A stretch of DNA of 27,218 nt, from positions 1-27,218 of the forward strand of contig DIUJ01000041.1 in NCBI GenBank assembly GCA_002422315.1, given 5' to 3'. A model generated the notes under the pieces. It searched no databases. It was given only the letters and a program-made list of their open reading frames with translations, and had not been told where the DNA came from. How positions within the stretch are numbered: position 1 is the stretch's first letter; every line of letters starts with the position of its first letter. This DNA is from Bacteroidetes bacterium UBA6161. Its GTDB lineage: Bacteria; Bacteroidota; Bacteroidia; NS11-12g; UBA955. Below, piece by piece: positions 1 through 8,115 of this stretch. A program made the translations under genes and the position numbers.

Positions 1-347
1 ATAGCTTCTGCAGAACGGTTAATGGACATTCTCCATTTTTGTCTGAATAGTAACAAGATTGCAGAAATCAACGTACCTGCGTGACCTATACCTACCCAAA
101 ATACGAAGTTGGTAATATCCCAACCCCATTGAACTGTTTTGTTAAGCCCCCATGTACCTATACCATTTAATGTAGTATAAGTTAATGTTAAACCTAACAA
201 ACCTAAGAAGATTACTGAAAGTGTAAAACCTATTTTCCAAAGATTAGAAGCTTTGTTTTCAATAGGCCTACATATATCGTTACTTACATCAGCAATAGAT
301 TTTTCGCTGTCTACAAGCCTGGGTCTTAAAATTGAATCGTGGTTCAT
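1..347 (-). CDS. actC: ActC, NrfD-like membrane subunit of alternative complex III (partial, N-terminal part)
   Basis: Reading the minus strand from an ATG at 347-345 gives an open frame to the window edge (about 115 codons) beginning MNHDSILRPRL. It contains a first transmembrane segment (about residues 38-58), then the run WDITNFVFWVGIGHAGT, which is typical of NrfD/PsrC-type quinol-binding membrane subunits of alternative complex III. The start lies 13 nt after the actB stop, and the gene is third in an actA-actB-actC order. In the known complex this subunit sits in the inner membrane and takes part in quinol oxidation and probably proton movement. The 3' part lies outside the window. It is confidently NrfD-like; assignment as ActC rather than the paralogous ActF rests on its position directly after actB. 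Confidence 0.88.
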   Translation of the reverse strand, partial: MNHDSILRPRLVDSEKSIADVSNDICRPIENKASNLWKIGFTLSVIFLGLLGLTLTYTTLNGIGTWGLNKTVQWGWDITNFVFWVGIGHAGTLISAILLLFRQKWRMSINRSAEA

Positions 348-360
348 TCTGATTAATTTT

Positions 361-3300
361 TTAAATGTTTCTAATTTTGGTTAAATATTTTACTGAAGTC
401 TGAACGTTCAATTCTTCTAATAAGTGGTAAGAACGCTTGTTTCTATATAGTTTAGAAACTTCACTTTCTTTGTCATTCAAATCTCCAAATACAATTGCAT
501 TGGTAGGACAGGTTCTTTGACAAGCCATTTGGATTTCGCCATCATTTAATTGACGTCTTTCTCTTTTTGCTTTCAATTTACCTTCTTGAATTCTTTGTAC
601 ACACATAGAACATTTTTCCATAACCCCTCTAGTTCTTACAGTTACATCTGGATTGATAACCATTTTACCTAAATCGTTGTTAAAGAAGAAATCGAACTTG
701 TCGTTGTCGTTGTATCTAAACCAGTTAAATCTTCTAACTTTATAAGGACAGTTGTTTGCACAATATTTAGTACCAATACATCTGTTATAAGTCATTTGAT
801 TTAAACCTTCTGTGCTATGCGTTGTAGCTAATACGGGACAAACTGTTTCGCATGGTGCTTGATCGCAGTGTTGGCACATTACAGGTTGGTGTATGGTTTT
901 AACATTTTCGTAGTGGCTAAAGTCTCCTCCGCTGCTAGATTCTTTTTTATCTATGGCTGCAAGTCCTTTTTCTTTAGTAATAAATCCATCTTCGAAATTG
1001 CTATCGGTATTTGGTAAGTAAGCAACCTTGTCCGTATTTTCAAAAGCAAAGTATCTGTCTATACGAATCCAGTGCATTTCTCTTCTTCTTCTTACTTCTT
1101 CTCTTCCTACTACAGGTACATTGTTCTCTATGCTACAACTTACAACACATGCGCCGCAGCCGGTACATGCATTAAGGTCAATAGCCATAGCCCAATAATG
1201 CCCAGGATGACCATCTCTTTTGTATTCATGCTTTTCCCAAACAGTATACATATGAGGTCTTGCCATATCATTTCCAGCAGCATTGTTTGCAAGGAAATCT
1301 TTTTCAGTAGCTTCTCTAAGTATATCTCTTCCTTCAATAGTATGGTGAGTTTGAGTCATCGCTAATTCATAGCTACCCTCAATTTTCTCGATAGATACTC
1401 CATTATTCATCCACTGTCTGTGACCAGAAGCTAGACTTACGAATGGATATACATTTTTACCTATTTTCTCAAATTTGCCTTTTTCTGCAACCTTTCCTTT
1501 TCTACCATAACCTAATGCTATAGAAACAGTATTGTTTGCTTGACCAGGCTGTATAAGAACTGGAATGCTATCCAAAGTAAAACTTGAAGATTTTACTTTA
1601 ACTAAATCGCCATTGTTTATTTTGTTTTTCTCAGCCAATGCTTTTGGAATAGCAATGTAATTATCCCAAGTAACTTTAGAAACAGGATCTGGTAATTCTT
1701 GTAACCAAGGGTTATTTGCATTGTTGCCTTCTTTTATACCCACATTTTGGTAAAGTACCAAATCTATGCTATCGTTTCCGCTTGCTTTGCTAGGTACACC
1801 GTTTGCTAAAGAAGAAGCAGTTATTTGATATGAAACCATAGAATCAGAAGGTATTTCAATTGAGAAAACTCCATCATGTAAGGCTTTATTGAATTGTTCT
1901 TCTGTTTGAACTCCATACTTTGTAGACCAAACAGACTTCATGTAAGTATAATAAATTGAAGTATCATATTTTACACCCATGATTTGTTTTCCAGCAAAAG
2001 GATCCACCTCAGGTTTTTGAGCTTTATTAGCCCAAACCAATAGAGAAATTTGTGCTTGTCTGGTATTAAATACTGGCGAAATTGTTGGTTGAACTAATTG
2101 AAGTTGACCTTTTTTAGGCTCAGCATCTCCCCAAGACTCCAAATAATGGTTGTCTGGACAAATATAATGGGCAAGTTCCGAAGTTTCATCTTTTGTTCCT
2201 GACAAAGAAACAACCATACCTGCTTTAGATAATGCTTTGCTTAATTTTTCAGAATTATGGTAACTATATACAGGGTTAGAATTCCAGAATATTACTGCAT
2301 CATAGTTTCCTTTTTCTAATTCAGAAACAAATGCTTCCATTTCGGTGTCAATTCCTTTGTATTGATTTGAATGTTTAGTTAGATCTATGGTTTTGCCATA
2401 GTTTTCCAACATCATATTCAATCCATTAACTATTTGTTGTACTTCAGGATTGTTAGAATTTGAGATAACAAGACTAGCACCTTTGTTAGTCAATAAATCA
2501 TTTGCTGCGTTATTTAAAGTATTGCCAGCAAGTTCAATTTGATTTGCAATAGGAATTTGGGTAGCACCCAATTTTTTTGCAACTAAATTAAACAAAGAGG
2601 CCAAATAAATAGCTTCATTGCTTTGTTTCATTGGAACACGAATATCGGCATTAGTTCCAGTCATACTCAAAGTAGACTCAAACTGATAATGTCTCGACAT
2701 TTTTTGTCCATCTACAGGAATTCTATTTTTAATATAATCCTTGCTAAATTCAACTGGAGAAATCCAAGTTCCTAAGAAATCGGCACCAAAACTTACGATT
2801 ACTTTAGCAATCGCAAAATTGTATGAAGGTACTACAGCTTTTCCAAATCCCACTTTATTGGCTTCTATTATTCCTGAGTAGGAAATAGGGTCAAAAACAA
2901 TATGTTGGGTTGGATAAGTAGTAACAAAATCATTGATAACTGACAAAGAAGAAGGGCTATGAATAGTTTCTGTGATTAAAGCTATTTTTTTAGCGGATGC
3001 TAATTTTGCTTTAATGGTATTATCTGCCTCATCCCATTCCGTTTTAGTATTTCCTTTCATTGGGCCGTCTAATCTTTCGGTATCGTATAAGGATAAGATA
3101 CTTGCTTGACCAGAAGCACACAAACCTCTACCGGAATAAGAAAGGGGGTTACCGTCAATTTTGATAGGGCGACCTTCTCTAACTTTAACCTGAATTCCAC
3201 ATGCACTTGAACATGCACCACAAGTAGAATTATAGTAGTTTGCTACTCCAGGTGTTACCTCTTCTGGTTTTACCAGATAAGGAATTGCCTTTTTTACGGG

Positions 3301-3513
3301 GGTTGTATTACAAGCAGCTAAAGCTACTGCGGTGACGCTAAATCCGAAAAATTTTAAGAAGTCTCTTCTGCTAGAAGAAAGTTCGAAGTTATTTTCAGAA
3401 AAAACTTCATCTAAAGGAAGTGATTCATGGAATTCGTTCTTAGCGCTTTCCAAAAATTCGGGAGTCTTTTTAAGCTCTTCTTCCCCTCTCCAATATGTTG
3501 TTTTATTCGCCAT
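361..3513 (-). CDS. actB: ActB, iron-sulfur/molybdopterin-oxidoreductase-like subunit of alternative complex III
   Basis: A 1050-residue protein that fuses a molybdopterin-oxidoreductase-like half (B1) to a ferredoxin-like four-cluster half (B2), the usual ActB architecture. Residues 49-68 form a Tat-type signal (SSRRDFLKFFGF, then hydrophobic, ending AAC), so export by Tat and perhaps lipid attachment at C68 are likely. The N-terminal half keeps a C-x2-C-x3-C...C pattern (C98, C101, C105, C132). In solved ActB structures this half carries no molybdenum cofactor; I cannot tell whether a cluster binds here. The C-terminal part (about residues 780-1020) has three cysteine-rich blocks, including ACTGCGACVVSC, CQHCDQAPCETVCP and CSMCVQR...CQRTCP, that would hold the [4Fe-4S]/[3Fe-4S] clusters passing electrons from quinol to the ActA hemes. 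It is 39 nt downstream of actA and 13 nt upstream of actC, in one operon. Confidence 0.95.
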   Translation of the reverse strand: MANKTTYWRGEEELKKTPEFLESAKNEFHESLPLDEVFSENNFELSSSRRDFLKFFGFSVTAVALAACNTTPVKKAIPYLVKPEEVTPGVANYYNSTCGACSSACGIQVKVREGRPIKIDGNPLSYSGRGLCASGQASILSLYDTERLDGPMKGNTKTEWDEADNTIKAKLASAKKIALITETIHSPSSLSVINDFVTTYPTQHIVFDPISYSGIIEANKVGFGKAVVPSYNFAIAKVIVSFGADFLGTWISPVEFSKDYIKNRIPVDGQKMSRHYQFESTLSMTGTNADIRVPMKQSNEAIYLASLFNLVAKKLGATQIPIANQIELAGNTLNNAANDLLTNKGASLVISNSNNPEVQQIVNGLNMMLENYGKTIDLTKHSNQYKGIDTEMEAFVSELEKGNYDAVIFWNSNPVYSYHNSEKLSKALSKAGMVVSLSGTKDETSELAHYICPDNHYLESWGDAEPKKGQLQLVQPTISPVFNTRQAQISLLVWANKAQKPEVDPFAGKQIMGVKYDTSIYYTYMKSVWSTKYGVQTEEQFNKALHDGVFSIEIPSDSMVSYQITASSLANGVPSKASGNDSIDLVLYQNVGIKEGNNANNPWLQELPDPVSKVTWDNYIAIPKALAEKNKINNGDLVKVKSSSFTLDSIPVLIQPGQANNTVSIALGYGRKGKVAEKGKFEKIGKNVYPFVSLASGHRQWMNNGVSIEKIEGSYELAMTQTHHTIEGRDILREATEKDFLANNAAGNDMARPHMYTVWEKHEYKRDGHPGHYWAMAIDLNACTGCGACVVSCSIENNVPVVGREEVRRRREMHWIRIDRYFAFENTDKVAYLPNTDSNFEDGFITKEKGLAAIDKKESSSGGDFSHYENVKTIHQPVMCQHCDQAPCETVCPVLATTHSTEGLNQMTYNRCIGTKYCANNCPYKVRRFNWFRYNDNDKFDFFFNNDLGKMVINPDVTVRTRGVMEKCSMCVQRIQEGKLKAKRERRQLNDGEIQMACQRTCPTNAIVFGDLNDKESEVSKLYRNKRSYHLLEELNVQTSVKYLTKIRNI

Positions 3514-3552
3514 AAGTCTCTTAGAAACCTTAAGTTTATATTTATTTAATTA

Positions 3553-4878
3553 TTAATAATGACATTTAGAACATTCTAAACCGCCAATGTTTGCTATTGT
3601 AATGTTTATTTTACCGTCTTTCAGATATTTACTCTTGTCTCCATTCTTTTCAATATCTTTTTTAGCTACAGCATGTAGTTTTTCGTAGTAGTCATTGTTT
3701 TCTACGTCTACTTCTGTTTTTCTGTGACAATCTATACACCATCCCATTTGTAGTGTTGCATGTTGTTGCAAAACTTCCATTTCTTGAACTGGACCGTGAC
3801 ATTGTTGACACTCTAATCCTGCTACATTTGCGTGTTGAGCATGGTTAAAGTAAGACAAATCAGGCAGATTGTGGATTCTTACCCATTTAATATTGGTAGG
3901 GTTTGGTCCGTATCTTTTATCTGGCATTTCATCAGGATTGTAGTCTAAAGCAGTGTATATTTTTTGAATTTCAGGAGAAATTTCACCATTGTATTTTTCT
4001 CTAGCTTGTACACCAGCATGACAGTTCATACAGGTATTCAAACTAGGAATACTTGCAGATTTGCTGTGGTCTACAGTAGAGTGACAATAACGACAATCTA
4101 CATTTAATTCTCCGGCATGCAAAGCATGGGAAAAGGCTATGGGTTGAGTAGGAGCGTAACCTCTTTGAACACCTACTTCGGTAACCCCAAAGTAAAATCC
4201 ATATGCTCCTAGACTTAAACCTATAACAGATATTACTCCTAATGTAGCTATGGTTGGATTGATTTTAGATAGTTTTTTTCTTAATGCACTTGGTTTTTCA
4301 TCCACAGATACACCTTCTGTATCTTTAACCAATTTTTGCATGCTATTTTTCAACCTATACAGAACATATGCAAGTATTAATAGAACTAAGCCTATTGATA
4401 CAAGTATATACAAGGTGGTTTTCGAGTAAAAAGAACCTTCTTGGTCAACAGAAACATCTCCATCTTTTTTATCTCCTTCAGTAGCTGGTGGTGGAACGCT
4501 AGCCTCATCTATATACAATAGAATAGATTTGATTTGGTCATCACTTAAGTTCTCATACACGTTCATAGCTGCACCGCCCCAATCTGCGTACAATTGATTC
4601 GCATCAGCATCGCCAGATTGACGAAGTTTTACGTTGTTTTTGATCCATTTCAGTAACCATTCCTCGCTTCTGCGCTTGGTTACATCTTTGAGTGCTGGAC
4701 CAACTACAATTCTGTCTATTGCGTGACACGCAGGACATCCTTGTTGTTCAAAAAGTTCTTTGCCTTCTGCTGCATTAGGGCCTTCTGCTAGTGCAGAAAA
4801 GTTAAATACTGCGAGAAACGCAACTGCTAATAACATGCGCTTCATAGTTTTCTTAGATTTTGCTTTTAGTTTTGTCAT
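3553..4878 (-). CDS. actA: ActA, hexaheme c-type cytochrome of alternative complex III (monoheme domain fused to pentaheme ActA)
   Basis: 441 residues with a signal peptide (about 12-32; M12 is an alternative start) and six CxxCH heme sites. The first, C48-P-A-C51-H52, lies in a class I monoheme cytochrome domain that ends near residue 125; M105 is a plausible sixth ligand. Two transmembrane segments follow (about 156-176 and 209-229). The remaining five sites (CRYCH at 262-266, CMNCH, CQQCH, CIDCH and CSKCH at the C-terminus) match the pentaheme ActA. The protein therefore combines an ActE-like monoheme module with ActA. It should be a periplasmic, membrane-anchored electron wire from ActB to cytochrome c or directly to an oxidase. 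It is the first gene of the act operon, with a TATATTTG promoter element 52 bp upstream. Confidence 0.93.
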   Translation of the reverse strand: MTKLKAKSKKTMKRMLLAVAFLAVFNFSALAEGPNAAEGKELFEQQGCPACHAIDRIVVGPALKDVTKRRSEEWLLKWIKNNVKLRQSGDADANQLYADWGGAAMNVYENLSDDQIKSILLYIDEASVPPPATEGDKKDGDVSVDQEGSFYSKTTLYILVSIGLVLLILAYVLYRLKNSMQKLVKDTEGVSVDEKPSALRKKLSKINPTIATLGVISVIGLSLGAYGFYFGVTEVGVQRGYAPTQPIAFSHALHAGELNVDCRYCHSTVDHSKSASIPSLNTCMNCHAGVQAREKYNGEISPEIQKIYTALDYNPDEMPDKRYGPNPTNIKWVRIHNLPDLSYFNHAQHANVAGLECQQCHGPVQEMEVLQQHATLQMGWCIDCHRKTEVDVENNDYYEKLHAVAKKDIEKNGDKSKYLKDGKINITIANIGGLECSKCHY

Positions 4879-4929
4879 CTGTCGTTTTAAATAAAACTTT
4901 ACAAAAGGGTGACATTAGTAAACCCGGGG

Positions 4930-4937
4930 CAAATATA
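4930..4937 (-). promoter_or_regulatory. -7 promoter element for the act operon
   Basis: The minus strand reads TATATTTG, an exact match to the Bacteroidota -7 consensus TAnnTTTG. It predicts a leader of about 50 nt before actA. I see no good -33 TTTG at 19 bp, so this is a half-site call. Confidence 0.5.
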
Positions 4938-4996
4938 ATGGACTTTCTTTTTGACATAAAAGTTTTTATTCACATTAATTTAATTTAAAAAGATTC

Positions 4997-5023
4997 TAAA
5001 TAATATTCCTAATATATTATTTA
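4997..5023. repeat. A/T-only inverted repeat in divergent promoter region
   Basis: Arms TAAATAATAT (4997-5006) and ATATTATTTA (5014-5023) are perfect reverse complements around a 7-nt centre. This could be a regulator site or a weak cruciform. In such AT-rich DNA, chance is also plausible. Confidence 0.4.
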
Positions 5024-5191
5024 ATAATAGCATAGGCCTTGGTTGTTTGTATTCACATTCAGACCTTTTTTTTAGCTTTGCAGTGTATTTCTGCTAATTT
5101 GGTCATATTTCAATTCTTACTTACATCCTTGTTTTTCCCGGTTTCGTAACATTTGGTTCACATTCTTTTTCTTTTCATGTTGTTCTTTTTC

Positions 5192-5199
5192 TATTTTTG
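5192..5199 (+). promoter_or_regulatory. -7 promoter element for the 5226 lipoprotein gene
   Basis: TATTTTTG matches TAnnTTTG and ends 26 nt before the ATG. No -33 TTTG stands at the standard distance. A second candidate, TAGCTTTG, lies at 5073-5080. Confidence 0.4.
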
Positions 5200-5225
5200 G
5201 CACAAGATTAGTCATTGAAACTACT

Positions 5226-5780
5226 ATGAAAATTTTACTAAGTTTAACACTTGTGTGCTGTTTGTATTCTTGTTCCATATTTAAACCAAAAATAGATTCT
5301 GCAAAGAGTACTGTTACAAATTCATTGGATTCGGGTAAAATAGCAAACATTGAAGTATTTATTAATGTTCATATACCTTACTGTGGCGGGATAGCACCCA
5401 CTGAAGAAATGCTGAATACCTTTGCACCCGAAAGCAACAAAGATTTTGTTCTAACAAGATTAGACAAAAGCTTTGGTAATTTAATTTTCAATACAGATAG
5501 TTTAGGGAAGGCTAATTTGGCATTGTTACCAGGGAGATATGGTATTAAAAGGGAAGAATTTTTTAATACTGATTTTGAAAGCTTTTATAAAAAACACAGC
5601 CAAACAAACATAGTTGGAAGAGATAGAGGAAAAGAATGTTACAGGAAGTGGTATGAGGCTTATTTGGTAGAATTTGAGGTGTCGGAAACTAGCGACAGAA
5701 AAATAAATGTAACGATACAAGAGTTTTGTTTTACAGGCCAAAATCCATGTATTATATATGAAGGGCCTATGCCTCCATAG
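5226..5780 (+). CDS. Lipoprotein with beta-sandwich-like segment, function unknown
   Basis: 184 residues. The N-terminus is a lipoprotein signal (MKILLSLTLVCCLYSC) with the likely lipidated cysteine at residue 16, so the mature protein should be membrane-anchored outside the cytoplasm. The stretch around residues 49-58 (HIPYCGGIAP) and a later NTDSLGKANLALLPGRYGI resemble the small beta-sandwich segments (carboxypeptidase-regulatory-like) of other Bacteroidota secreted proteins; that likeness is from memory and is only suggestive. Several further cysteines occur near the C-terminus (ECYRKW, FCFTGQNPC) and may form disulfides. It precedes the S24-type repressor by 59 bp on the same strand, but the repressor has its own promoter. 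No function can be assigned. Confidence 0.75.
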   Translation: MKILLSLTLVCCLYSCSIFKPKIDSAKSTVTNSLDSGKIANIEVFINVHIPYCGGIAPTEEMLNTFAPESNKDFVLTRLDKSFGNLIFNTDSLGKANLALLPGRYGIKREEFFNTDFESFYKKHSQTNIVGRDRGKECYRKWYEAYLVEFEVSETSDRKINVTIQEFCFTGQNPCIIYEGPMPP

Positions 5781-5805
5781 GTGTTTGTTAAATAGACACA
5801 AGTAG

Positions 5806-5835
5806 TTGTTTTAATAAACATTTTTTTTATATTTG
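5806..5835 (+). promoter_or_regulatory. Complete -33/-7 promoter of the S24 repressor gene
   Basis: TTG (5806-5808), a 19-bp spacer, then TATATTTG (5828-5835) match the Bacteroidota sigma-ABfr consensus at the ideal spacing. Transcription should start about 4-5 nt after the element, at or next to the A of the ATG at 5840, which implies a leaderless mRNA. Confidence 0.65.
5807..5820. promoter_or_regulatory. Candidate operator in the S24 repressor promoter
   Basis: TGTTTTAATAAACA is a perfect inverted repeat TGTTT-N4-AAACA lying between the -33 and -7 elements of the repressor's own promoter, a fitting place for self-repression. It is AT-rich and short, so it may be chance. Confidence 0.35.
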
Positions 5836-5839
5836 CCAC

Positions 5840-6565
5840 ATGGAAAAAGAATTGGCATATATTCATAACAACATTAAACTATTAAGACAAAGATGTGGTT
5901 ATACCCAGCAGGAATTAGCAGATTTATGTGATTTTACAAGGTCGAAAATTGCAGGATACGAAAGCAATATTCAGCCAAGTATCATAGCCTTGCTAAAGTT
6001 GTCAGAGCAATTTGACGTATCCATTGATATCATTTTAAAAGAAGATTTGTCTAAATGGCCTGAATACAAACTAAGGCAATTGGATTATGGTTCCCAAAGC
6101 TATGCGATGGGTACACATTTAAGGGTTTTGGCTACAACCGTAGATTCAGAATCCGAAGAAAATACAGAGATGGTAACAGAAAAGGTGAGGGCGGGTTATA
6201 TGCAAGCATATTCTGACCCTGATTTTATTAAAAATTTACCTAGGTTGAATTTGCCAATGCTTTCAAAAAATAAAAAGTATAGAGCATTTCAGGTAAGTGG
6301 AGATTCTATGTTACCTATTCAAAACAATGATTGGGTGGTTTGTAGTTACGTAGAGAATTGGTTGTTGCTAAAAGATGGCCAAAAATATGTTGTAGTAACT
6401 GAACGAGATGGTGTGGTTTTGAAAACAGTGTACAACAAAATACTAGAAAAAGACTCTTTTTTATTGGTGTCTTCTAATAGTATTTATAAACCATACTATC
6501 TTAAATCGGAAGAAATAAGGGAGATATGGAAAATGGAATGGTGGTTTACAAACCAAGTAGAATAA
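5840..6565 (+). CDS. LexA/CI-like transcriptional repressor (XRE helix-turn-helix plus S24 peptidase)
   Basis: 241 residues. Residues 8-65 form an XRE-type helix-turn-helix (LRQRCGYTQQELADLCDFTR, GYESNIQPS). The C-terminal half is an S24/LexA-type self-cleavage domain. The scissile Ala-Gly pair is A118-G119 in VRAGY, the nucleophile is S156 in SGDSM, and the general-base lysine is K195 in GVVLKTVYN, in the usual order and spacing. Such proteins repress until RecA-ssDNA (or another cue) triggers self-cleavage, so it may control a DNA-damage response; the regulon is not visible here. The first ATG is the only reasonable start because the helix-turn-helix follows at once. It has its own consensus promoter and a possible operator. 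It could be a cellular SOS-like or a phage-derived repressor; no phage genes are nearby. Confidence 0.88.
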   Translation: MEKELAYIHNNIKLLRQRCGYTQQELADLCDFTRSKIAGYESNIQPSIIALLKLSEQFDVSIDIILKEDLSKWPEYKLRQLDYGSQSYAMGTHLRVLATTVDSESEENTEMVTEKVRAGYMQAYSDPDFIKNLPRLNLPMLSKNKKYRAFQVSGDSMLPIQNNDWVVCSYVENWLLLKDGQKYVVVTERDGVVLKTVYNKILEKDSFLLVSSNSIYKPYYLKSEEIREIWKMEWWFTNQVE

Positions 6566-6570
6566 TATAC

Positions 6571-6578
6571 TAGATTTG
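6571..6578 (+). promoter_or_regulatory. -7 promoter element for the 6649 gene
   Basis: TAGATTTG matches TAnnTTTG and begins 6 nt after the repressor stop codon. It predicts a leader of about 65 nt. The -33 side is weak. Confidence 0.4.
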
Positions 6579-6648
6579 CAGCAAATATTTTTATAGGAAA
6601 ACAACCCCATACAAGGATATTTCGTCTAAACAAAATGAATTACTTACA

Positions 6649-7581
6649 ATGAAGAAGCATATATTTCTTGGTATCCTAACCATATTAGGAATGAATATCT
6701 ACGGCCAACTGTTTTCAAAAATTCAGTTTTATCCAAATTTTAAAGAAGGAATGGAAGTTGTGTGGCTAAATCAGCTAACTCAACTTACAACCAACGAAAA
6801 AGATGCCCCTATAGCTATAGAACTAGATTCACTTTACGTAAGAGCCAAAGTTAAATATACAGACAGTCATACTTGGATTATGCAGTTAGAACATTTCGAG
6901 TATTTTGATTCGCTTCTTAAAGTAGTCTCCTTACCAAGTAAAAGATTATTTAAAAACGCACCTATACTAATTGAATTTGATTCCAATTACAATTTCCTAC
7001 AAATGGCAAATTGGCAACAATGGGCAGATACTTTAAAAAAGAATCTAAAAACAGAATTTGACACTAAAAAAATTGATTTAAAAACATATACAGAATATAA
7101 GAGAAGGTATTCCGAACCTGAAGAGGTAGAAAAAATAATATTAGACTATTACGCTTTTATGTTTTCTTATTTTGGACGAGAGGTGGGTTTTTTTGTGGAA
7201 TACCCAATAAATGTGGAATTAACCAATCCATTTACTTCTGAAATTATTAGCAAACCGAGTGTAGAATATTTCTATCACATGAACGAAACACCATATTTGT
7301 TCAAAGGCTTATTTAAAGTAACTACAGATGAAGAGGATTCAAGATTATTGGCAGAAGATTATTTGAATTATTTGAGCATAGGCGAAAGTTCTAAAAATTT
7401 AGCACAAAAAAAGCCAAATGTAGAAATTAGGCAAACACATTTTGTAGAATTCAATTCAAAATTTGGGCAAATTTCAGAATTTAGGCAAGAGAAGTCCGTA
7501 TATATAAATGGGGCAGGACAATTGCAAGAATACCATATCATAATTCGGTCAATATCCAGTCCCCAAAAACTTAAGGATTAG
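6649..7581 (+). CDS. Secreted protein of unknown function
   Basis: 310 residues starting with a clear signal peptide (MKKHIFLGILTILGMNIYGQ, cleavage after about residue 20). No lipobox cysteine and no transmembrane segments follow, so the protein is probably periplasmic or outer-membrane associated. The remainder is mixed alpha/beta and rich in aromatic and charged residues, with a lysine/glutamate-rich helical stretch near residues 130-165 (KKNLKTEFDTKKIDLKTY). I recognise no catalytic motif and no family. It is 83 bp downstream of the S24 repressor on the same strand, with a possible promoter of its own in the gap. Its 3' end overlaps the convergent barrel gene by 11 bp. Confidence 0.8.
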   Translation: MKKHIFLGILTILGMNIYGQLFSKIQFYPNFKEGMEVVWLNQLTQLTTNEKDAPIAIELDSLYVRAKVKYTDSHTWIMQLEHFEYFDSLLKVVSLPSKRLFKNAPILIEFDSNYNFLQMANWQQWADTLKKNLKTEFDTKKIDLKTYTEYKRRYSEPEEVEKIILDYYAFMFSYFGREVGFFVEYPINVELTNPFTSEIISKPSVEYFYHMNETPYLFKGLFKVTTDEEDSRLLAEDYLNYLSIGESSKNLAQKKPNVEIRQTHFVEFNSKFGQISEFRQEKSVYINGAGQLQEYHIIIRSISSPQKLKD

Positions 7582-8107
7582 AATTAAACCTTAGAGGGAA
7601 TATAAAATCAAATCGATACATTAAAGGTGCAAAGGGGGTATTGGGTGGCAGATTTGCTATATACATTATACTTATACTCCCTCCATATCCCCTAGAAAAT
7701 CCTCCCCCGAACATAAGTAAGTTGTCGTTTTTTGTAATAGGGGTGTTCATAACCTTATAATTTAAATAATCATTTTCTGCTTGAAGGAAAAGCACATCTG
7801 TTACAAAAAATCTAGCTAATCCTCTTGCACCATACACCGATGTACTATAATTGCTCGTATAGCTTTTGTAATAAGAATAAATTGGCCCACCCATTACCGA
7901 CAATCTGTCGTTTAGTCTATATCCAATCAAGGGTAATATTTCAAAGCTCAAGGTATTTCCAAACCATAAACTACCACTACCTCCCCAAACCAATCTTTCT
8001 TTTAATGTAGGGTTTTCGGGAAGAGGAAAAAGAGGGGATTGTGCTTTACATAAACGGCTATTAAAAAGTGAAAAACCGATTAAAAAAAATAAGTATATTG
8101 ACTTCAT
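7571..8107 (-). CDS. Small outer-membrane beta-barrel-like protein
   Basis: 178 residues from the ATG at 8107; a TTG two codons upstream would add only two residues. A signal peptide (MKSIYLFFLIGFSLFNSRLCKAQS) is followed by alternating strands with glycine and aromatic residues (GSLWFGNTLSFEILPLIGYRL, VMGGPIYSYYKSY, YGARGLARFFVTDVLFLQAE, GGGFSRGYGGSISIMYI) that look like an 8-stranded-type barrel. It resembles a common family of small Bacteroidota porin-like proteins of unknown role. The start lies only 8 nt after the stop of the TetR gene, so the two are very likely co-transcribed and the barrel may be a target or partner of that regulator. Its stop region overlaps the convergent 6649 gene by 11 bp. 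Confidence 0.75.
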   Translation of the reverse strand: MKSIYLFFLIGFSLFNSRLCKAQSPLFPLPENPTLKERLVWGGSGSLWFGNTLSFEILPLIGYRLNDRLSVMGGPIYSYYKSYTSNYSTSVYGARGLARFFVTDVLFLQAENDYLNYKVMNTPITKNDNLLMFGGGFSRGYGGSISIMYIANLPPNTPFAPLMYRFDFIFPLRFNSNP

Positions 8108-8115
8108 ATTCAATG

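Larger units (their letters stand above)
4879..5225. other. Divergent intergenic region between actA and a lipoprotein gene
   Basis: 347 bp without a believable gene. It holds the actA -7 element (4930-4937, minus), an A/T-only inverted repeat (4997-5023), a TAGCTTTG element at 5073-5080 (plus, with TTTG 23 bp upstream) and a TATTTTTG element at 5192-5199 (plus) next to the lipoprotein gene. Open frames here are short and lack family features. No RNA gene was recognised. Confidence 0.6.

Noticed and set aside
1140..1337. Small open frames on both strands inside actB (also 1072-1365)
   Set aside because: Shadows of the conserved iron-sulfur coding region; no independent signals.
361..3513. 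Formate dehydrogenase or another molybdoenzyme
   Set aside because: The fusion of both halves, the Act gene order and the multiheme ActA neighbour identify ActB of alternative complex III.
5117..5350. Minus-strand 77-codon frame over the divergent region and lipoprotein start
   Set aside because: Overlaps the signal peptide region of a better gene and shows no protein features.
5226..7581. Phage remnant around the S24 repressor
   Set aside because: No integrase, phage structural or antirepressor genes and no attachment-site repeats; the neighbours look like ordinary envelope proteins.
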